From an uncultured Acetatifactor sp. (GTDB lineage: Bacteria; Bacillota; Clostridia; Lachnospirales; Lachnospiraceae), in NCBI GenBank assembly GCA_910588225.1, contig CAJUQT010000008.1, positions 1-64,000 of the forward strand: a stretch of 64,000 nucleotides of DNA. The letters are read 5' to 3'. The position numbers were made by a program, and so were the translations under genes. Positions 35,093-45,079 of the stretch are shown in pieces. How positions within the stretch are numbered: position 1 is the first letter of the stretch; every line of letters begins with the position of its first letter. A model generated the notes under the pieces. It worked only from the letters and a program-made list of their open reading frames with translations. It made no database searches and was not told the DNA's origin.

Positions 35093-37183
35093 TTATGCTT
35101 TATTTGACAATTCAGTCAAAACCTGATACCCACATTGCTGGTCCGCACATACAAGCTTATTTCCTTTTATCAGCAAAGCCGAACCGCATTTCGGACAGTT
35201 TTCTCCGGAAGGCTTCTGCCACACCATGAAATCACAGTCTGGATTGTCAATACATCCATAATATTTCCTTCCTTTTCTCGTCTTCTTCATCACCACATCC
35301 TTGCCGCATTTGGGACAGGACACACCTGTTTTCTCAAAATATGGCTTTGTATTGCGGCATTCCGGGAATCCGGGGCAGGCCAGGAAACGTCCGTGAGGCC
35401 CGTATTTGATAACCATCTGCCTGCCGCACAGATCACACTTCTCATCGCTGACTTCATCTTCTATGGAGATATGTGCCAGAAGCTTTTCCGCCTTATCCAC
35501 CGCCGCATCCAGGTCGGGATAGAAATTTGCCACCACAGTCTTCCATTTTACCGTTCCCTCTTCCACGCTGTCCAGCAACGCTTCCATGCTGGCAGTAAAA
35601 TTCACATCTACTATAGCGGGAAACGCCTGTTTCATCATATTATTTACCACTTCTCCCAGTTCAGTCACATAGAGATTTTTACCTTCCTTTACCACATAAT
35701 GTCTGGCAAGAATAATTCCTATGGTAGGTGCATAGGTACTGGGCCGTCCAATCCCCAGCTCTTCCAGGTCTTTCACCAGAGAACTCTCCGTATAGTGTGC
35801 GGGAGGCTGTGTGAAATGCTGCCTGGGATCAAAGGCTTCAAAGCTGAGCTCACTCTCCCTGCTCAGTGCTGCCGTTAACGCATTCTCTTCCTCACCTTCC
35901 TCTGCCGGTCGGTAAACACGCAGAAAACCATCAAAACTTAAAGAAGAAGACGACAGAGTAAAAATCTGCTCCTTCGCCTGAATTTTAACCGATGTGGTGT
36001 CATACTTTGCCTCGCTCATCCTGCTGGCCACAAAGCGCTTCCAGATCAGCTGGTACAGCCGGAATAAATCCCTCGGCACCTGTTCCTTCACCACCGAAGG
36101 TGTTCTGTTCAAATCCGTAGGTCGAATAGCCTCATGGGCATCCTGTATTTTCTGATTGTTCTTCTTCTCGCCTGTCTCCTTGTGAAGATAAGCCTCACCA
36201 TAATCTGCTGTTATAAATTTTGCAGCCATTTCCTGCGCTTCCTGAGATACACGGGTAGAATCTGTACGCAGATAGGTGATAAGGCCCACCATGCCTTCGC
36301 CTTTGATGTCGACCCCCTCATACAGCTGCTGCGCCAGCCGCATGGTCTTCTGGGTAGAAAAATTCAGTTCCTTGCCGGCTTCCTGCTGAAGCGTGGATGT
36401 GGTAAAGGGAAGAGGCGCCTTTTTGATTCTCTCGCTTTTCTTTACCTCCCTGACGCTATATTCCGCTCCCTTCAGCGAATTCATGACGGCATCTGCCTGT
36501 TCCTTATTTACTATGCTCTGCTTCCCGTCTTTTGTTCCATAATATTTCGCACATACGGGTTTCCGCTCTCCCTTTACTTTCAGAAATACATCAAGTGTCC
36601 AGTACTCCTCTGGAATAAAGGCATTGATCTCTTCCTCCCGGTCGCAGATAATCCGCAGTGTCACAGACTGTACCCGGCCCGCGCTTAATCCTCTCTTGAT
36701 CTTCTCCCACAGCAGAGGAGAAATACGATAGCCCACCATGCGGTCTAGCATACGACGCGCCTGCTGGGCATCCACAAGATTCATATTAATCTCACGGGCA
36801 TTCCTCAGGGATTCTTTCACGGCGTTTTTGGTAATTTCATTAAAGGTAATTCTGTATACCTTCTTCGCCTCCAACTTTTCCTCCAGTTTCAGCGCATAAA
36901 GCAAATGCCAGGAAATTGCCTCTCCCTCCCGGTCAGGGTCAGTTGCAAGATATATTTTCTCCGCTTTTTTTACTGCCTTACGCAGACCTGCAAGCAGCTC
37001 TCCCTTCCCCCGGATAGTGATATACTTCGGCTCGTAATTATGCTCCACATCTATTCCCAGCGAACTTTTGGGAAGATCGCGAACATGACCGTTGCTTGCC
37101 ATCACTTCATAACTGGAGCCCAGAAATTTCTTGATCGTTTTCACTTTAGCAGGTGATTCTACAATCACAAGATACTTTGCCAT
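35093..37183 (-). CDS. topA: DNA topoisomerase I (type IA)
   Basis: TopA relaxes negative supercoils. The 696-residue product has the N-terminal TOPRIM domain (YLVIVESPAKVKTIKKFLG; TDPDREGEAI near residue 81), the active-site Tyr304 in LITYLRTDSTR, and three C-terminal four-cysteine zinc modules (CDLCGRQM.., CPKCGKDV.., CPKCGSAL..) from about residue 590. Length is normal. It precedes codY in the same direction, as topA does at some distance in Bacillus subtilis. Confidence 0.97.
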   Translation of the reverse strand: MAKYLVIVESPAKVKTIKKFLGSSYEVMASNGHVRDLPKSSLGIDVEHNYEPKYITIRGKGELLAGLRKAVKKAEKIYLATDPDREGEAISWHLLYALKLEEKLEAKKVYRITFNEITKNAVKESLRNAREINMNLVDAQQARRMLDRMVGYRISPLLWEKIKRGLSAGRVQSVTLRIICDREEEINAFIPEEYWTLDVFLKVKGERKPVCAKYYGTKDGKQSIVNKEQADAVMNSLKGAEYSVREVKKSERIKKAPLPFTTSTLQQEAGKELNFSTQKTMRLAQQLYEGVDIKGEGMVGLITYLRTDSTRVSQEAQEMAAKFITADYGEAYLHKETGEKKNNQKIQDAHEAIRPTDLNRTPSVVKEQVPRDLFRLYQLIWKRFVASRMSEAKYDTTSVKIQAKEQIFTLSSSSLSFDGFLRVYRPAEEGEEENALTAALSRESELSFEAFDPRQHFTQPPAHYTESSLVKDLEELGIGRPSTYAPTIGIILARHYVVKEGKNLYVTELGEVVNNMMKQAFPAIVDVNFTASMEALLDSVEEGTVKWKTVVANFYPDLDAAVDKAEKLLAHISIEDEVSDEKCDLCGRQMVIKYGPHGRFLACPGFPECRNTKPYFEKTGVSCPKCGKDVVMKKTRKGRKYYGCIDNPDCDFMVWQKPSGENCPKCGSALLIKGNKLVCADQQCGYQVLTELSNKA

Positions 37184-37246
37184 AACCGGCCCCCTTATTT
37201 TGTGTTCACAACAACAATTATATGATTTCAGCCCAAAACAATGTTC

Positions 37247-37275
37247 ATCTTACCATAAAATTTTAATCACGTAAA
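37247..37275 (-). promoter_or_regulatory. topA promoter
   Basis: Minus strand: -35 TTTACG, 17-nt spacer, -10 TAAGAT, about 65 nt upstream of topA. A second TATAAT-like hexamer lies closer to the gene without a good -35. A short palindrome TTGTGAACACAA at 37200-37211 is near the start codon. Confidence 0.5.
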
Positions 37276-37402
37276 CAATATACACCCAAAATCGGAAATG
37301 TACAAGTTATTTATGAAAAATTAAAAACTAAGGCAATTAAAGTATTCTAAAGATATTATTGTCGAAAAAATAATTTCTCCCAACGAAAATCCTGTTTCGG
37401 GC

Positions 37403-37444
37403 AAAAAAAAAGCTTGAAATCCTCAATCGAATTTTCAAAGCTTT
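37403..37444 (-). terminator. rho-independent terminator of tRNA-Glu
   Basis: Minus strand: stem AAGCTTTGAAA with TTTCAAGCTT (one bulge), then nine T residues. It lies directly after the tRNA. Confidence 0.8.
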
Positions 37445-37449
37445 TATAA

Positions 37450-37521
37450 CAGCTGATAGGGGAATCGAACCCCTGTTTCCGCCGTGAGAGGGCGGCGTCT
37501 TGACCGCTTGACCAATCAGCC
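37450..37521 (-). tRNA. tRNA-Glu (anticodon CTC)
   Basis: The minus strand folds as a 72-nt cloverleaf: acceptor GGCTGAT with ATCAGCT (first pair G-U), D arm with GGTCAAGCGGTC, anticodon stem CCGCC/GGCGG with loop CTCTCAC giving anticodon CTC, and T arm AGGGG-TTCGATT-CCCCT. The T-loop TTCGATT is typical. CCA is not encoded, so it is added by the CCA enzyme. It is a single tRNA gene with its own promoter and terminator between polC and topA. Confidence 0.93.
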
Positions 37522-37555
37522 ATGTCATATTTTGCCGCATCTGCGGTACTTGTAT

Positions 37556-37584
37556 ATATTACTATATTTTTTTAATTTATGCAA
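37556..37584 (-). promoter_or_regulatory. tRNA-Glu promoter
   Basis: Minus strand: -35 TTGCAT, 17-nt spacer, -10 TAATAT, about 35 nt upstream of the tRNA. A small hairpin (CCGCA-GA-TGCGG, 37535-37546) lies in the short leader. Confidence 0.6.
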
Positions 37585-37593
37585 GTACTTTTT

Positions 37594-37625
37594 TAAAAAA
37601 TTTGCCAAAAAATTTTACGGCAATT
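37594..37625 (-). terminator. probable polC terminator
   Basis: Minus strand: TTGCC, 12-nt loop, GGCAA, then a T-rich run of six. The stem is short (5 bp), but position just after polC and before the tRNA promoter supports it. Confidence 0.5.
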
Positions 37626-37655
37626 TATGACGAATTATTTTTCCTTACTATACCC

Positions 37656-40600
37656 TTAAAAATCAAACAGGCTCAACTGGTTGGACTCCGGCAAATCCCC
37701 CAGCAGATTCAGGGAGCTCATCAAATCTACCATGGTCTTCGACACCTTCGTCCGCTCTCTGAAATCATCTTTGGACAGAAACGGCCCATCCTTCACCGCT
37801 TCCACTATGGCATCCGCTGCTTTATCACCGAGACCTTCTATGCTGTTCAGAGAGGGCATAAGTTTATCCCCCACAATCTGAAATGAACGGGACTGGGCGG
37901 AAAAAATGTCAATGGGGGCAAATTCAAAGCCCCTGGCATACATCTCCTGCACAATCCGCATATCGCTGTAGGCCCCCTCCTCTCTATTAGACAGCGGCTG
38001 GGCCCCCGGCTCCTTGTCCGCCACGGCATCCATACGCCGCCTGTACTCTGCCATGGTTGCCTCCAATCTGGCCTGTCCCTGGCACATGAGCTCATAGGAA
38101 AAAGCCTTCGCGCGAATACTGAAATATGCACCGTAATAAGCCAGCGGATAATTGATTTTACAGTAGCCGATTCTCCAGGCCATCATAACATAGGCCGCCG
38201 CGTGAGCCTTTGGGAACATGTATTCAATCTTTTCACAAGATCTGATATACCAGTCCGGCACATCGTGGGCTACCATATCCTCCTTCCATTCCTTCCACTG
38301 CTCTGCCGAAGTCTTCCCCTTTGCCACCATGCCCTTTCGCACGGCCTCCATAATCTTGAAGGACTTCTCCGGTTCCATTCCCTTATTAATCAGATAGGTC
38401 ATGATATCATCCCGGGTACACACGCAGGTGGAAATCGTCGCCGTGCCGTCCCTTATCAGGTCCTGTGCGTTTCCCACCCACACATTGGTGCCATGGGAAA
38501 GCCCAGAGATCCGCACAAGATCCGAGAAAGATTCCGGTTTGGCTTCTATCACCATGTTCATGGCAAAATCTGTACCGAATTCCGGGATACCCAGACACCC
38601 CAGCTTCGTCCCTCCGATCTGCTCCGGTGTAATCCCCAATGCCTGCGTGTTCTGAAAAAGGCTCATAACGTCCAAGCTGTCCAAGGGAATGGTCAGCGGA
38701 TCCCGCCCGGTCATATCCTGGAGCATTCGAATCATGGTAGGGTCATCGTGTCCCAGAATATCCAGCTTCAGCAGGTTATGATCAATAGAATGATAATCAA
38801 AATGCGTTGTGACAATATCCGTGGTCATATCATTGGCAGGATGCTGCACCGGCGTAAAGGAATTGATGTCCTGTCCGATGGGAAGCACCACAATGCCGCC
38901 GGGATGCTGCCCCGTACTCCGACGCACCCCCGTCACTCCCGTGGCAAGACGCTCAATCTCACTTTTTCGCTTATGCTTCTCTCTCTCCTCGAAATAATTC
39001 TTCACATAGCCAAACGCCGTTTTATCTGCCAGTGTGGCAATGGTTCCCGCCCGGTAGGTCTGTCCCGCACCGAAAATTACCTCCGTGTATTTATGAGCCT
39101 TGGACTGATATTCCCCGGAAAAATTCAAGTCAATATCCGGCTCCTTATCCCCTTTGAATCCCAAAAATGTCTCAAAGGGAATGTCAAAGCCATCTTTGTG
39201 CAGCGGTTCCCCGCAGGCCGGACAGTTTCTGTCCGGCATATCCACTCCCGCCTTTCCGGCATACGCTTTGACATCATCCTCCTCGAAATCCACATAATGG
39301 CATTTGCTGCAATAATAATGAGGACTTAACGGGTTAATCTCCGTGATCCCCGCCATAGTAGCCACAAAAGAGCTTCCCACGCTTCCCCGGGAACCCACCA
39401 GATAACCATCCTCCACCGATTTCCACACCAGCTTCTGGGCGATGATATACATCACGGCAAACCCATTGGTAATAATGGAATGCAGCTCCTTCTCCAGACG
39501 GGCCTCCACTATCTGGGGCAAATCCGGACCATAGATTTCATGAGCCTTATCATAGCATATTTTCGTGAGCTTTTTATCACTGTCTTCAATCACCGGCGCA
39601 CATTTGTCCGGCCGCACCGGATCAATAGACTCAATCATATCGGCTATCATATTCGTGTTCTTTACCACAATTTCATAAGCCTTTTCACTCCCGAGATAAG
39701 CGAACTCATCCAGCATTTCATTCGTGGTATGCAGATATAACGGCGCCTGATCGTCGGCATCCTCAAATCCTCTTCCCGCCATGATGATACGGCGGTAAAC
39801 TTCATCCTCCGGATCCAGAAAATGGACATCACAGGTCCCCACCACAGGTTTATGAAACTGCTCTCCCAGCTTCACAATACGCCGGTTAATATTCTGAATA
39901 TCCTCCATGGACGCAACACTTCGAATCCGATCCGATGCAATCATAAATTTATTGTTGCCCAACGGCTGAATCTCCAGATAATCATAGAAATTCACAATAC
40001 GCGCTATCTGCATCTCGCTCTGTTCATCCAGCAGAGCACGATACAGTTCTCCCGCCTCACAGGCACTTCCCAGAATGAGACCGTCCCGATACTTCATCAC
40101 CAGACTTTTGGGGATTCTGGGATGTCTGTTATTGTAATAAGTCAGATGGGATTCCGTCACCAGCCTGTACAGATTGATACGACCCAGATCATTTTTCGCC
40201 AGGATAATGGCATGATAAGTGGGAAGCTTTTTCACCAGATCCACGCTGGCAGCTCCCAGCTCATTCAGCTTGGTCAGCGTGTGAATCTCCCTTTCTTCCA
40301 GCATCTGTACCAGCTTCAGGAATATCCACGCCGTACATTCCGCATCATCCACGGCGCGATGATGATTTTCCAGCGAAATATTCAACGTCTTCGCCACGGC
40401 GTCCAGTGTGTGCTTCGCCTGGTCGGGAAGCAGCACACGGGCAATTCCCACCGTATCCACATAGGTGCAGTCCGTTTCTCTGCCGGAGCCATCTGTCACC
40501 GCCGTTCCCGTTCTTCCGGACAGACCGGAGAGTGACAGCCCAAGCCGCCTTGCATTCTCCATGATAAAGCTCATATCAAACCCGGCATTATGAGCCACGG

Positions 40601-42506
40601 GCACACAGCCCTGGCAAAATTCCAGAAACTGCGGCAGCACCTCTTCAATTAGCGGCGCATCCGCCACCATATCATCCCGAATCCCCGTAAGCTTTTCAAT
40701 CTCAAAAGGAATCGGCACCTGCGGATTGGTAAAGGTAGAAAAGCGTTCTATCACCTTCCCGCCGCTTACCTTCACCGCTCCGATTTCTATAATCCGGTTA
40801 TTCACAGGCGAAAATCCTGTGGTTTCAATATCAAATACTACAAAATCATCCTTCAGGGTCTGTCCCCTGTCCCCTGTGACAATCTCCTTCAGATCATCCA
40901 CCAGATAGGCTTCCACGCCGTAAATGATTTTGAAAAAGTTCTGCCGGTCCGGCGTCTCTCCTGACTCTTTACATCTGTTCTTCTCCGCTTTCCACAGGTC
41001 CTGCCACACATGAAAAGCGTCGGTAAAGCCCTGTACCACACCATGATCCGTGACAGCGATGGCGGAATGGCCCCATTTATAGGCCCGCTTTACAATATCC
41101 TTCGCCTCGGACACCCCGTCAAAATCGCTCATTTTGGTGTGACAGTGCAGCTCCACACGCTTATGCAGCGCCGTGTCCAGCCTGGTTGTGGTAAAATCCG
41201 AAATCTTTTTAATCCCTGTGAGAGAACCTATGGTCAGCTCATGGTCAAACTTATCCAGCGTGGCCACTCCCTTTATCTTCACAAAGGCGCCGGACTTCAG
41301 ACTGCCCATCAGTTCCTTCACAAACTCATTTTTCGTGAAAAGCTTTACCGTCATGGTATCCGTGAAATCCGTCACGTCAAACATGACAATGGTCCTTTCG
41401 TTTCTAATCTGGCGGCTGTCCGTCTTCAGCACCTTCCCACGAATCGTTACCTCTCCCATCTCACCGATAATATCCTCGATGGGAATAGCCTCCTCTTCAA
41501 AGTCACGGCCATAAATGACATCCGCATTGTCAGACTGCTTCAAAGTGCGACCATAATCACCGTTTCTACGGAATTCCCCTCGCCTGAACTCTCCTTTTTT
41601 CCGGGTGCCGCCGGCCCATCCGGCTGCCGTTTCACCTGCTCTGTCAGTCACACCGCCGGCATTTCCCCCAGGCTGCGACGCGCCGAAGCCTGGCCCCGGC
41701 TTCTTCCCTGTCCGGTCCGCACCGTTTCCGCCGGCTCCGCTTCCCGCCATGCCGCCATTCTCATTGGCCCTGCTGCCTGCCATACCGCCCTTTTGGGAAA
41801 GCTCTCCGCCAAGCCCGTTCTCTCCCGCCTGACCGTCTTCTCCCAGATCATTTTGCATTCCGGCCGCCTGCAAAGCTCCGCCGCCTTCTGAAGCAATATC
41901 TCCATATCCGCCTCCAGTCTTCGCCCGACGGCAGATCTCGCTCACCCGCATCCGGATTTTCAGCTCATTCTCCTCCGCAAACCTGCCGGGATGTCCTTCT
42001 CTGTAATCCACTGTCACATGAGCAGTGAGACCGCACCGTTCCACAAGGATTTTCTCCAGCACACGAACCAGATCCTCCTCCTTGGTTCTGTTCAGCACGG
42101 TATCTTCTATGGTAAGCCGCACTTCACCCGCCTCAGGATAGGCGATGTCCGCCGTACGGAAAGCATTATATTCCACATGTGAGTACTCCAGCAGCTCGGC
42201 CAGAATACTCTCCCGGTACACCTCCATCAGATTCTCCGGCGTATACTGAGAGGAAAGCTCAAAACGTTCAAAAATCCTGACCTTGAGCATTGCATGTGGA
42301 AAAAGCTGACCTTTAATCTCCTTTTCCGCCGCCCAGATATCCTCCTTCAGAATCAGTCTGGTGCTGTACAAATAGACCGAAATCCGGTCCTTCTGCTTTG
42401 TGGCAGAAACCCTTTCGACTTCGGTCTGTTCCAGTTTATCATATAAGTTTCCCTTAATCTCCAGTGTGGGAAACACCTCAAAAAAAGGCTTTGATTTTGT
42501 CGTCAT
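37656..42506 (-). CDS. polC: DNA polymerase III alpha subunit, PolC type
   Basis: PolC is the main replicative polymerase with built-in proofreading. The 1616-residue product has N-terminal domains (1-195), a Gly-rich linker (197-310), an OB-fold region (about 350-430), a PHP domain (VELHCHTKMSDFDGVSEAKD), an inserted DEDD exonuclease (FVVFDIETTGFSPVNNRIIE), and the polymerase core with a four-cysteine zinc module (CSKC..CPAC), the palm PDIDLNFSG and downstream finger and helix-hairpin-helix segments. The linker of about 110 residues is unusual and lengthens the protein beyond the usual 1430-1450. It overlaps ispG by four bases (ATGA). Confidence 0.97.
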   Translation of the reverse strand: MTTKSKPFFEVFPTLEIKGNLYDKLEQTEVERVSATKQKDRISVYLYSTRLILKEDIWAAEKEIKGQLFPHAMLKVRIFERFELSSQYTPENLMEVYRESILAELLEYSHVEYNAFRTADIAYPEAGEVRLTIEDTVLNRTKEEDLVRVLEKILVERCGLTAHVTVDYREGHPGRFAEENELKIRMRVSEICRRAKTGGGYGDIASEGGGALQAAGMQNDLGEDGQAGENGLGGELSQKGGMAGSRANENGGMAGSGAGGNGADRTGKKPGPGFGASQPGGNAGGVTDRAGETAAGWAGGTRKKGEFRRGEFRRNGDYGRTLKQSDNADVIYGRDFEEEAIPIEDIIGEMGEVTIRGKVLKTDSRQIRNERTIVMFDVTDFTDTMTVKLFTKNEFVKELMGSLKSGAFVKIKGVATLDKFDHELTIGSLTGIKKISDFTTTRLDTALHKRVELHCHTKMSDFDGVSEAKDIVKRAYKWGHSAIAVTDHGVVQGFTDAFHVWQDLWKAEKNRCKESGETPDRQNFFKIIYGVEAYLVDDLKEIVTGDRGQTLKDDFVVFDIETTGFSPVNNRIIEIGAVKVSGGKVIERFSTFTNPQVPIPFEIEKLTGIRDDMVADAPLIEEVLPQFLEFCQGCVPVAHNAGFDMSFIMENARRLGLSLSGLSGRTGTAVTDGSGRETDCTYVDTVGIARVLLPDQAKHTLDAVAKTLNISLENHHRAVDDAECTAWIFLKLVQMLEEREIHTLTKLNELGAASVDLVKKLPTYHAIILAKNDLGRINLYRLVTESHLTYYNNRHPRIPKSLVMKYRDGLILGSACEAGELYRALLDEQSEMQIARIVNFYDYLEIQPLGNNKFMIASDRIRSVASMEDIQNINRRIVKLGEQFHKPVVGTCDVHFLDPEDEVYRRIIMAGRGFEDADDQAPLYLHTTNEMLDEFAYLGSEKAYEIVVKNTNMIADMIESIDPVRPDKCAPVIEDSDKKLTKICYDKAHEIYGPDLPQIVEARLEKELHSIITNGFAVMYIIAQKLVWKSVEDGYLVGSRGSVGSSFVATMAGITEINPLSPHYYCSKCHYVDFEEDDVKAYAGKAGVDMPDRNCPACGEPLHKDGFDIPFETFLGFKGDKEPDIDLNFSGEYQSKAHKYTEVIFGAGQTYRAGTIATLADKTAFGYVKNYFEEREKHKRKSEIERLATGVTGVRRSTGQHPGGIVVLPIGQDINSFTPVQHPANDMTTDIVTTHFDYHSIDHNLLKLDILGHDDPTMIRMLQDMTGRDPLTIPLDSLDVMSLFQNTQALGITPEQIGGTKLGCLGIPEFGTDFAMNMVIEAKPESFSDLVRISGLSHGTNVWVGNAQDLIRDGTATISTCVCTRDDIMTYLINKGMEPEKSFKIMEAVRKGMVAKGKTSAEQWKEWKEDMVAHDVPDWYIRSCEKIEYMFPKAHAAAYVMMAWRIGYCKINYPLAYYGAYFSIRAKAFSYELMCQGQARLEATMAEYRRRMDAVADKEPGAQPLSNREEGAYSDMRIVQEMYARGFEFAPIDIFSAQSRSFQIVGDKLMPSLNSIEGLGDKAADAIVEAVKDGPFLSKDDFRERTKVSKTMVDLMSSLNLLGDLPESNQLSLFDF

Positions 42507-43555
42507 TTCCAGTTATCCAGCTCTTCCTTTAATGCCGCCAGCAGTTGTCCCTCCGGCATCTTCCGGAGTATTTCTCCTTTTTTGAACAAAAGTCCCTCGC
42601 CCAGGCCCCCGGCAATCCCCAGATCCGCTTCCCTTGCCTCGCCAGGTCCGTTCACCGCACAGCCCATCACCGCCACCTTAATATCCAAAGGATAATCCTC
42701 CACGAGCTTCTCCACCTTTGACGCAAGCCCGATGAGATCGATTCTCGTCCTTCCGCAGGTGGGACAGGACACCACTTCAATTCCGCCCTTTCTCAGCCCC
42801 AGTGTGCGCAGAATCAGCTTTGCCGATTTCACCTCTTCCACCGGATCTCCTGTCAGCGACACGCGAACGGTATCTCCGATTCCTCCATTCAGAATCAATC
42901 CCAGTCCAATGGCGGATTTGATGCTGCCGCTGAATACCGTGCCGGCCTCTGTAATGCCCACATGAAGGGGATAATTCGTCCTGGCTGCCAGCAGCTCATG
43001 GGCCTTCACGCTCATCATTACATCGGATGACTTGATACTGATAACCAGATTGTCGAAATCCAGTTCTTCCAGCATATGTACCTTATCCAAAGCGCTTTCT
43101 ACAATACCCTCCGCCGTCACACCCCCGTATTTTTCCACAAGATTTCGTTCCAGGGAACCGCTGTTCACGCCGATGCGAATGGGAATCTTCCGTTCTCTGG
43201 CCACGTCGGCCACAGCTTTCACTTTGTCTGCACTTCCTATGTTGCCGGGATTAATCCGAATCTTGTCTGCGCCGTTTTCCATGGCCGCAATTGCCATTTT
43301 ATAGTCAAAATGAATATCTGCCACCAGGGGAATGTGTATCTGCTTTTTGATTTCCCCAAGGGCCCGTGCGGCCTCTCTGTCCGGCACCGTACAGCGGATG
43401 ATCTCACAGCCCGCCCGCTCCAGCTCCAGTATCTGCGCCACCGTTGCCTGCACATCCTGTGTTCTGGTATTGGTCATGGACTGAATCAGGATGGGGCTGC
43501 CTCCGCCGATTTCCCTGTCGCCTATTCTCACTGTCTTCGTGTGTTCTCTGTGCAT
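42503..43555 (-). CDS. ispG: 4-hydroxy-3-methylbut-2-en-1-yl diphosphate synthase (flavodoxin) IspG
   Basis: IspG converts MEcPP to HMBPP in the non-mevalonate isoprenoid pathway, using a [4Fe-4S] cluster. The 350-residue product starts HREHTKTVRIGDREIGGGSP and has a TIM-barrel with VADIHFDYKMAI, and the C-terminal cluster-binding segment with CPTCGRT and the later MGCAVNGPGEA. It overlaps polC by four bases so the two are co-translated. The gene order ispG-polC is common in Clostridia, where rseP and dxr usually lie upstream; here a GH3 gene does. Confidence 0.96.
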   Translation of the reverse strand: MHREHTKTVRIGDREIGGGSPILIQSMTNTRTQDVQATVAQILELERAGCEIIRCTVPDREAARALGEIKKQIHIPLVADIHFDYKMAIAAMENGADKIRINPGNIGSADKVKAVADVARERKIPIRIGVNSGSLERNLVEKYGGVTAEGIVESALDKVHMLEELDFDNLVISIKSSDVMMSVKAHELLAARTNYPLHVGITEAGTVFSGSIKSAIGLGLILNGGIGDTVRVSLTGDPVEEVKSAKLILRTLGLRKGGIEVVSCPTCGRTRIDLIGLASKVEKLVEDYPLDIKVAVMGCAVNGPGEAREADLGIAGGLGEGLLFKKGEILRKMPEGQLLAALKEELDNWK

Positions 43556-43593
43556 AGAATTCCTCCCTGATACGCTTTGGCTGCCTCCGGCCT

Positions 43594-43622
43594 ATTATAT
43601 CACAGGCACTCCGCCTGCATAC
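43594..43622 (-). promoter_or_regulatory. possible ispG promoter and GH3 end hairpin
   Basis: Minus strand TATAAT at 43594-43599 preceded by TG lies about 40 nt upstream of ispG, but no good -35 is seen. A short hairpin (CAGGC-GGAGT-GCCTG) overlaps the upstream side. Confidence 0.3.
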
Positions 43623-43626
43623 CATC

Positions 43627-44958
43627 TTACTGTTCAGGCAGGTCAGCATATTTTATTCTGTAAATTCGTTTCAGTGAATCGTTAATACGTTCCTCTGCAA
43701 TATTTCCATTCTGAACAGCTTTCAATACTCCCTGATAGGCCTGTTCAAAGTCTTCCGGCATCAGAAGCATGTCACAGCCTGCCAGAATGGCTCTCACGGC
43801 AGCTTCCTCAGCGGTATTGTACTCGGATACAGCCGCCATATTCAAAGCATCCGTAATGACCACACCGTCAAAGTGCATCTGTTCCCGCAGAATATCTGTC
43901 ACCAGAAGCCTGGAAAAGATGCAGGGTTCGTTGTCTCCGGTAAGCGCCGGCACCGACACATGACTGATCATGATCATATCCGCACCCGCATCAATTCCCG
44001 CCTGAAATACTGCCAGCTCTTCCGCCCAGAACTGCTCTGCCGTTCTGGGCAGGGAGACCATACCCTCATGTGTATCGCCTGTGGTAGAACCAATTCCCGG
44101 AAAATGCTTCAGACATGCCGTTACCCCCTGTTCTTCAAGCCCTGCTTTCATGGAAGCAACAAAGCCGGATACAGCGGATGGGTCCGTACCGTAAGAACGT
44201 TCCTTCATTATGCTGTCCTCTGCATTGGCCAGATCAGCCACAGGCGCAAAGTCAAGATTAAATCCCAGTCCGGACAGTGTGCTTCCGATACTTACCCCTG
44301 CCTGATATGCATTATCCGTATTCCCGGCAGCACCGATGTCCGCGGCACCAGCCGTTTCCGGCCCAATCCCCGAAGCTGCTACTCTGGACACGCTGCCGCC
44401 TTCCTCATCCACCGCCAGAAAAAGTGGATATTTGGCACACTGTGCAGTGTTCTCCAACATTGTCTTAAGCTGTTCTTCAGACTGTATATTCTGCTTAAAA
44501 TAAATAAGGCCTCCTACCGGGTATTGATTCAGCGCCTGCTGCGTTCCTTCTCCTGCCTGTATCACAGTGGAAACTCCGGTAATTGCTTCCGGTGTCACAA
44601 TGAAAAGTCCCATTACTTTATCTTCCAGGGACATGGCCGCCACCTTCGACTCCACCAGTTCATCCAGTTTTTCTTCCGCCGTTAACTCAGGCTCTGGCGG
44701 CGTGGTTTCTTCCGGCACAGGTTCCGGCGTGGCAATGGATTCTTCCTCTGCTAATATATCATTTATTAATTCTTTATTTTCTGTTTCTTCCTGTCTTGCC
44801 GACTTGCTGTCAAAAAGCAGACGTCTCGTTGCAAACACAATGCCGACGGCAGCAGTCAGTATCAGAAGGATCAGTACCACATAGGAAATAATCTGGTTTC
44901 TGACACGTCTCTTCCTTCTGAGTTCTCTTCTGTTTTGCAGTTTGTCATTGTTACCCAT
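43627..44958 (-). CDS. membrane-anchored glycoside hydrolase family 3 protein (NagZ-like)
   Basis: The 443-residue product has a basic N-terminus with a membrane helix (about 22-44), an acidic Pro/Glu linker, and a GH3 N-terminal TIM-barrel. Diagnostic motifs are FLAVDEEGGSVSRVA, KHFPGIGSTTGDTHEGM (the Asp-His dyad of beta-N-acetylglucosaminidases) and the nucleophile segment VVITDALNMAA. It probably acts outside the cell on peptidoglycan or amino-sugar glycans. GAGG six bases upstream favours the ATG at 44958 over 45000. It has a consensus promoter and a structured leader of about 240 nt. Confidence 0.9.
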   Translation of the reverse strand: MGNNDKLQNRRELRRKRRVRNQIISYVVLILLILTAAVGIVFATRRLLFDSKSARQEETENKELINDILAEEESIATPEPVPEETTPPEPELTAEEKLDELVESKVAAMSLEDKVMGLFIVTPEAITGVSTVIQAGEGTQQALNQYPVGGLIYFKQNIQSEEQLKTMLENTAQCAKYPLFLAVDEEGGSVSRVAASGIGPETAGAADIGAAGNTDNAYQAGVSIGSTLSGLGFNLDFAPVADLANAEDSIMKERSYGTDPSAVSGFVASMKAGLEEQGVTACLKHFPGIGSTTGDTHEGMVSLPRTAEQFWAEELAVFQAGIDAGADMIMISHVSVPALTGDNEPCIFSRLLVTDILREQMHFDGVVITDALNMAAVSEYNTAEEAAVRAILAGCDMLLMPEDFEQAYQGVLKAVQNGNIAEERINDSLKRIYRIKYADLPEQ

Positions 44959-45079
44959 ATGTATCCTCACTTTGTCTGACCAGTTCGGCGTTTCTTCCAT
45001 CTCGCGGTCTGCTCACTGCTCTGCTGTTACTTTTATCTGTTAAATCTCTCATCAGAAAAATAAACCTGATTAACGCACA

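Noticed and set aside
37337..37540. Open frame over the tRNA-Glu gene
   Set aside because: It reads through a clear tRNA and its terminator.
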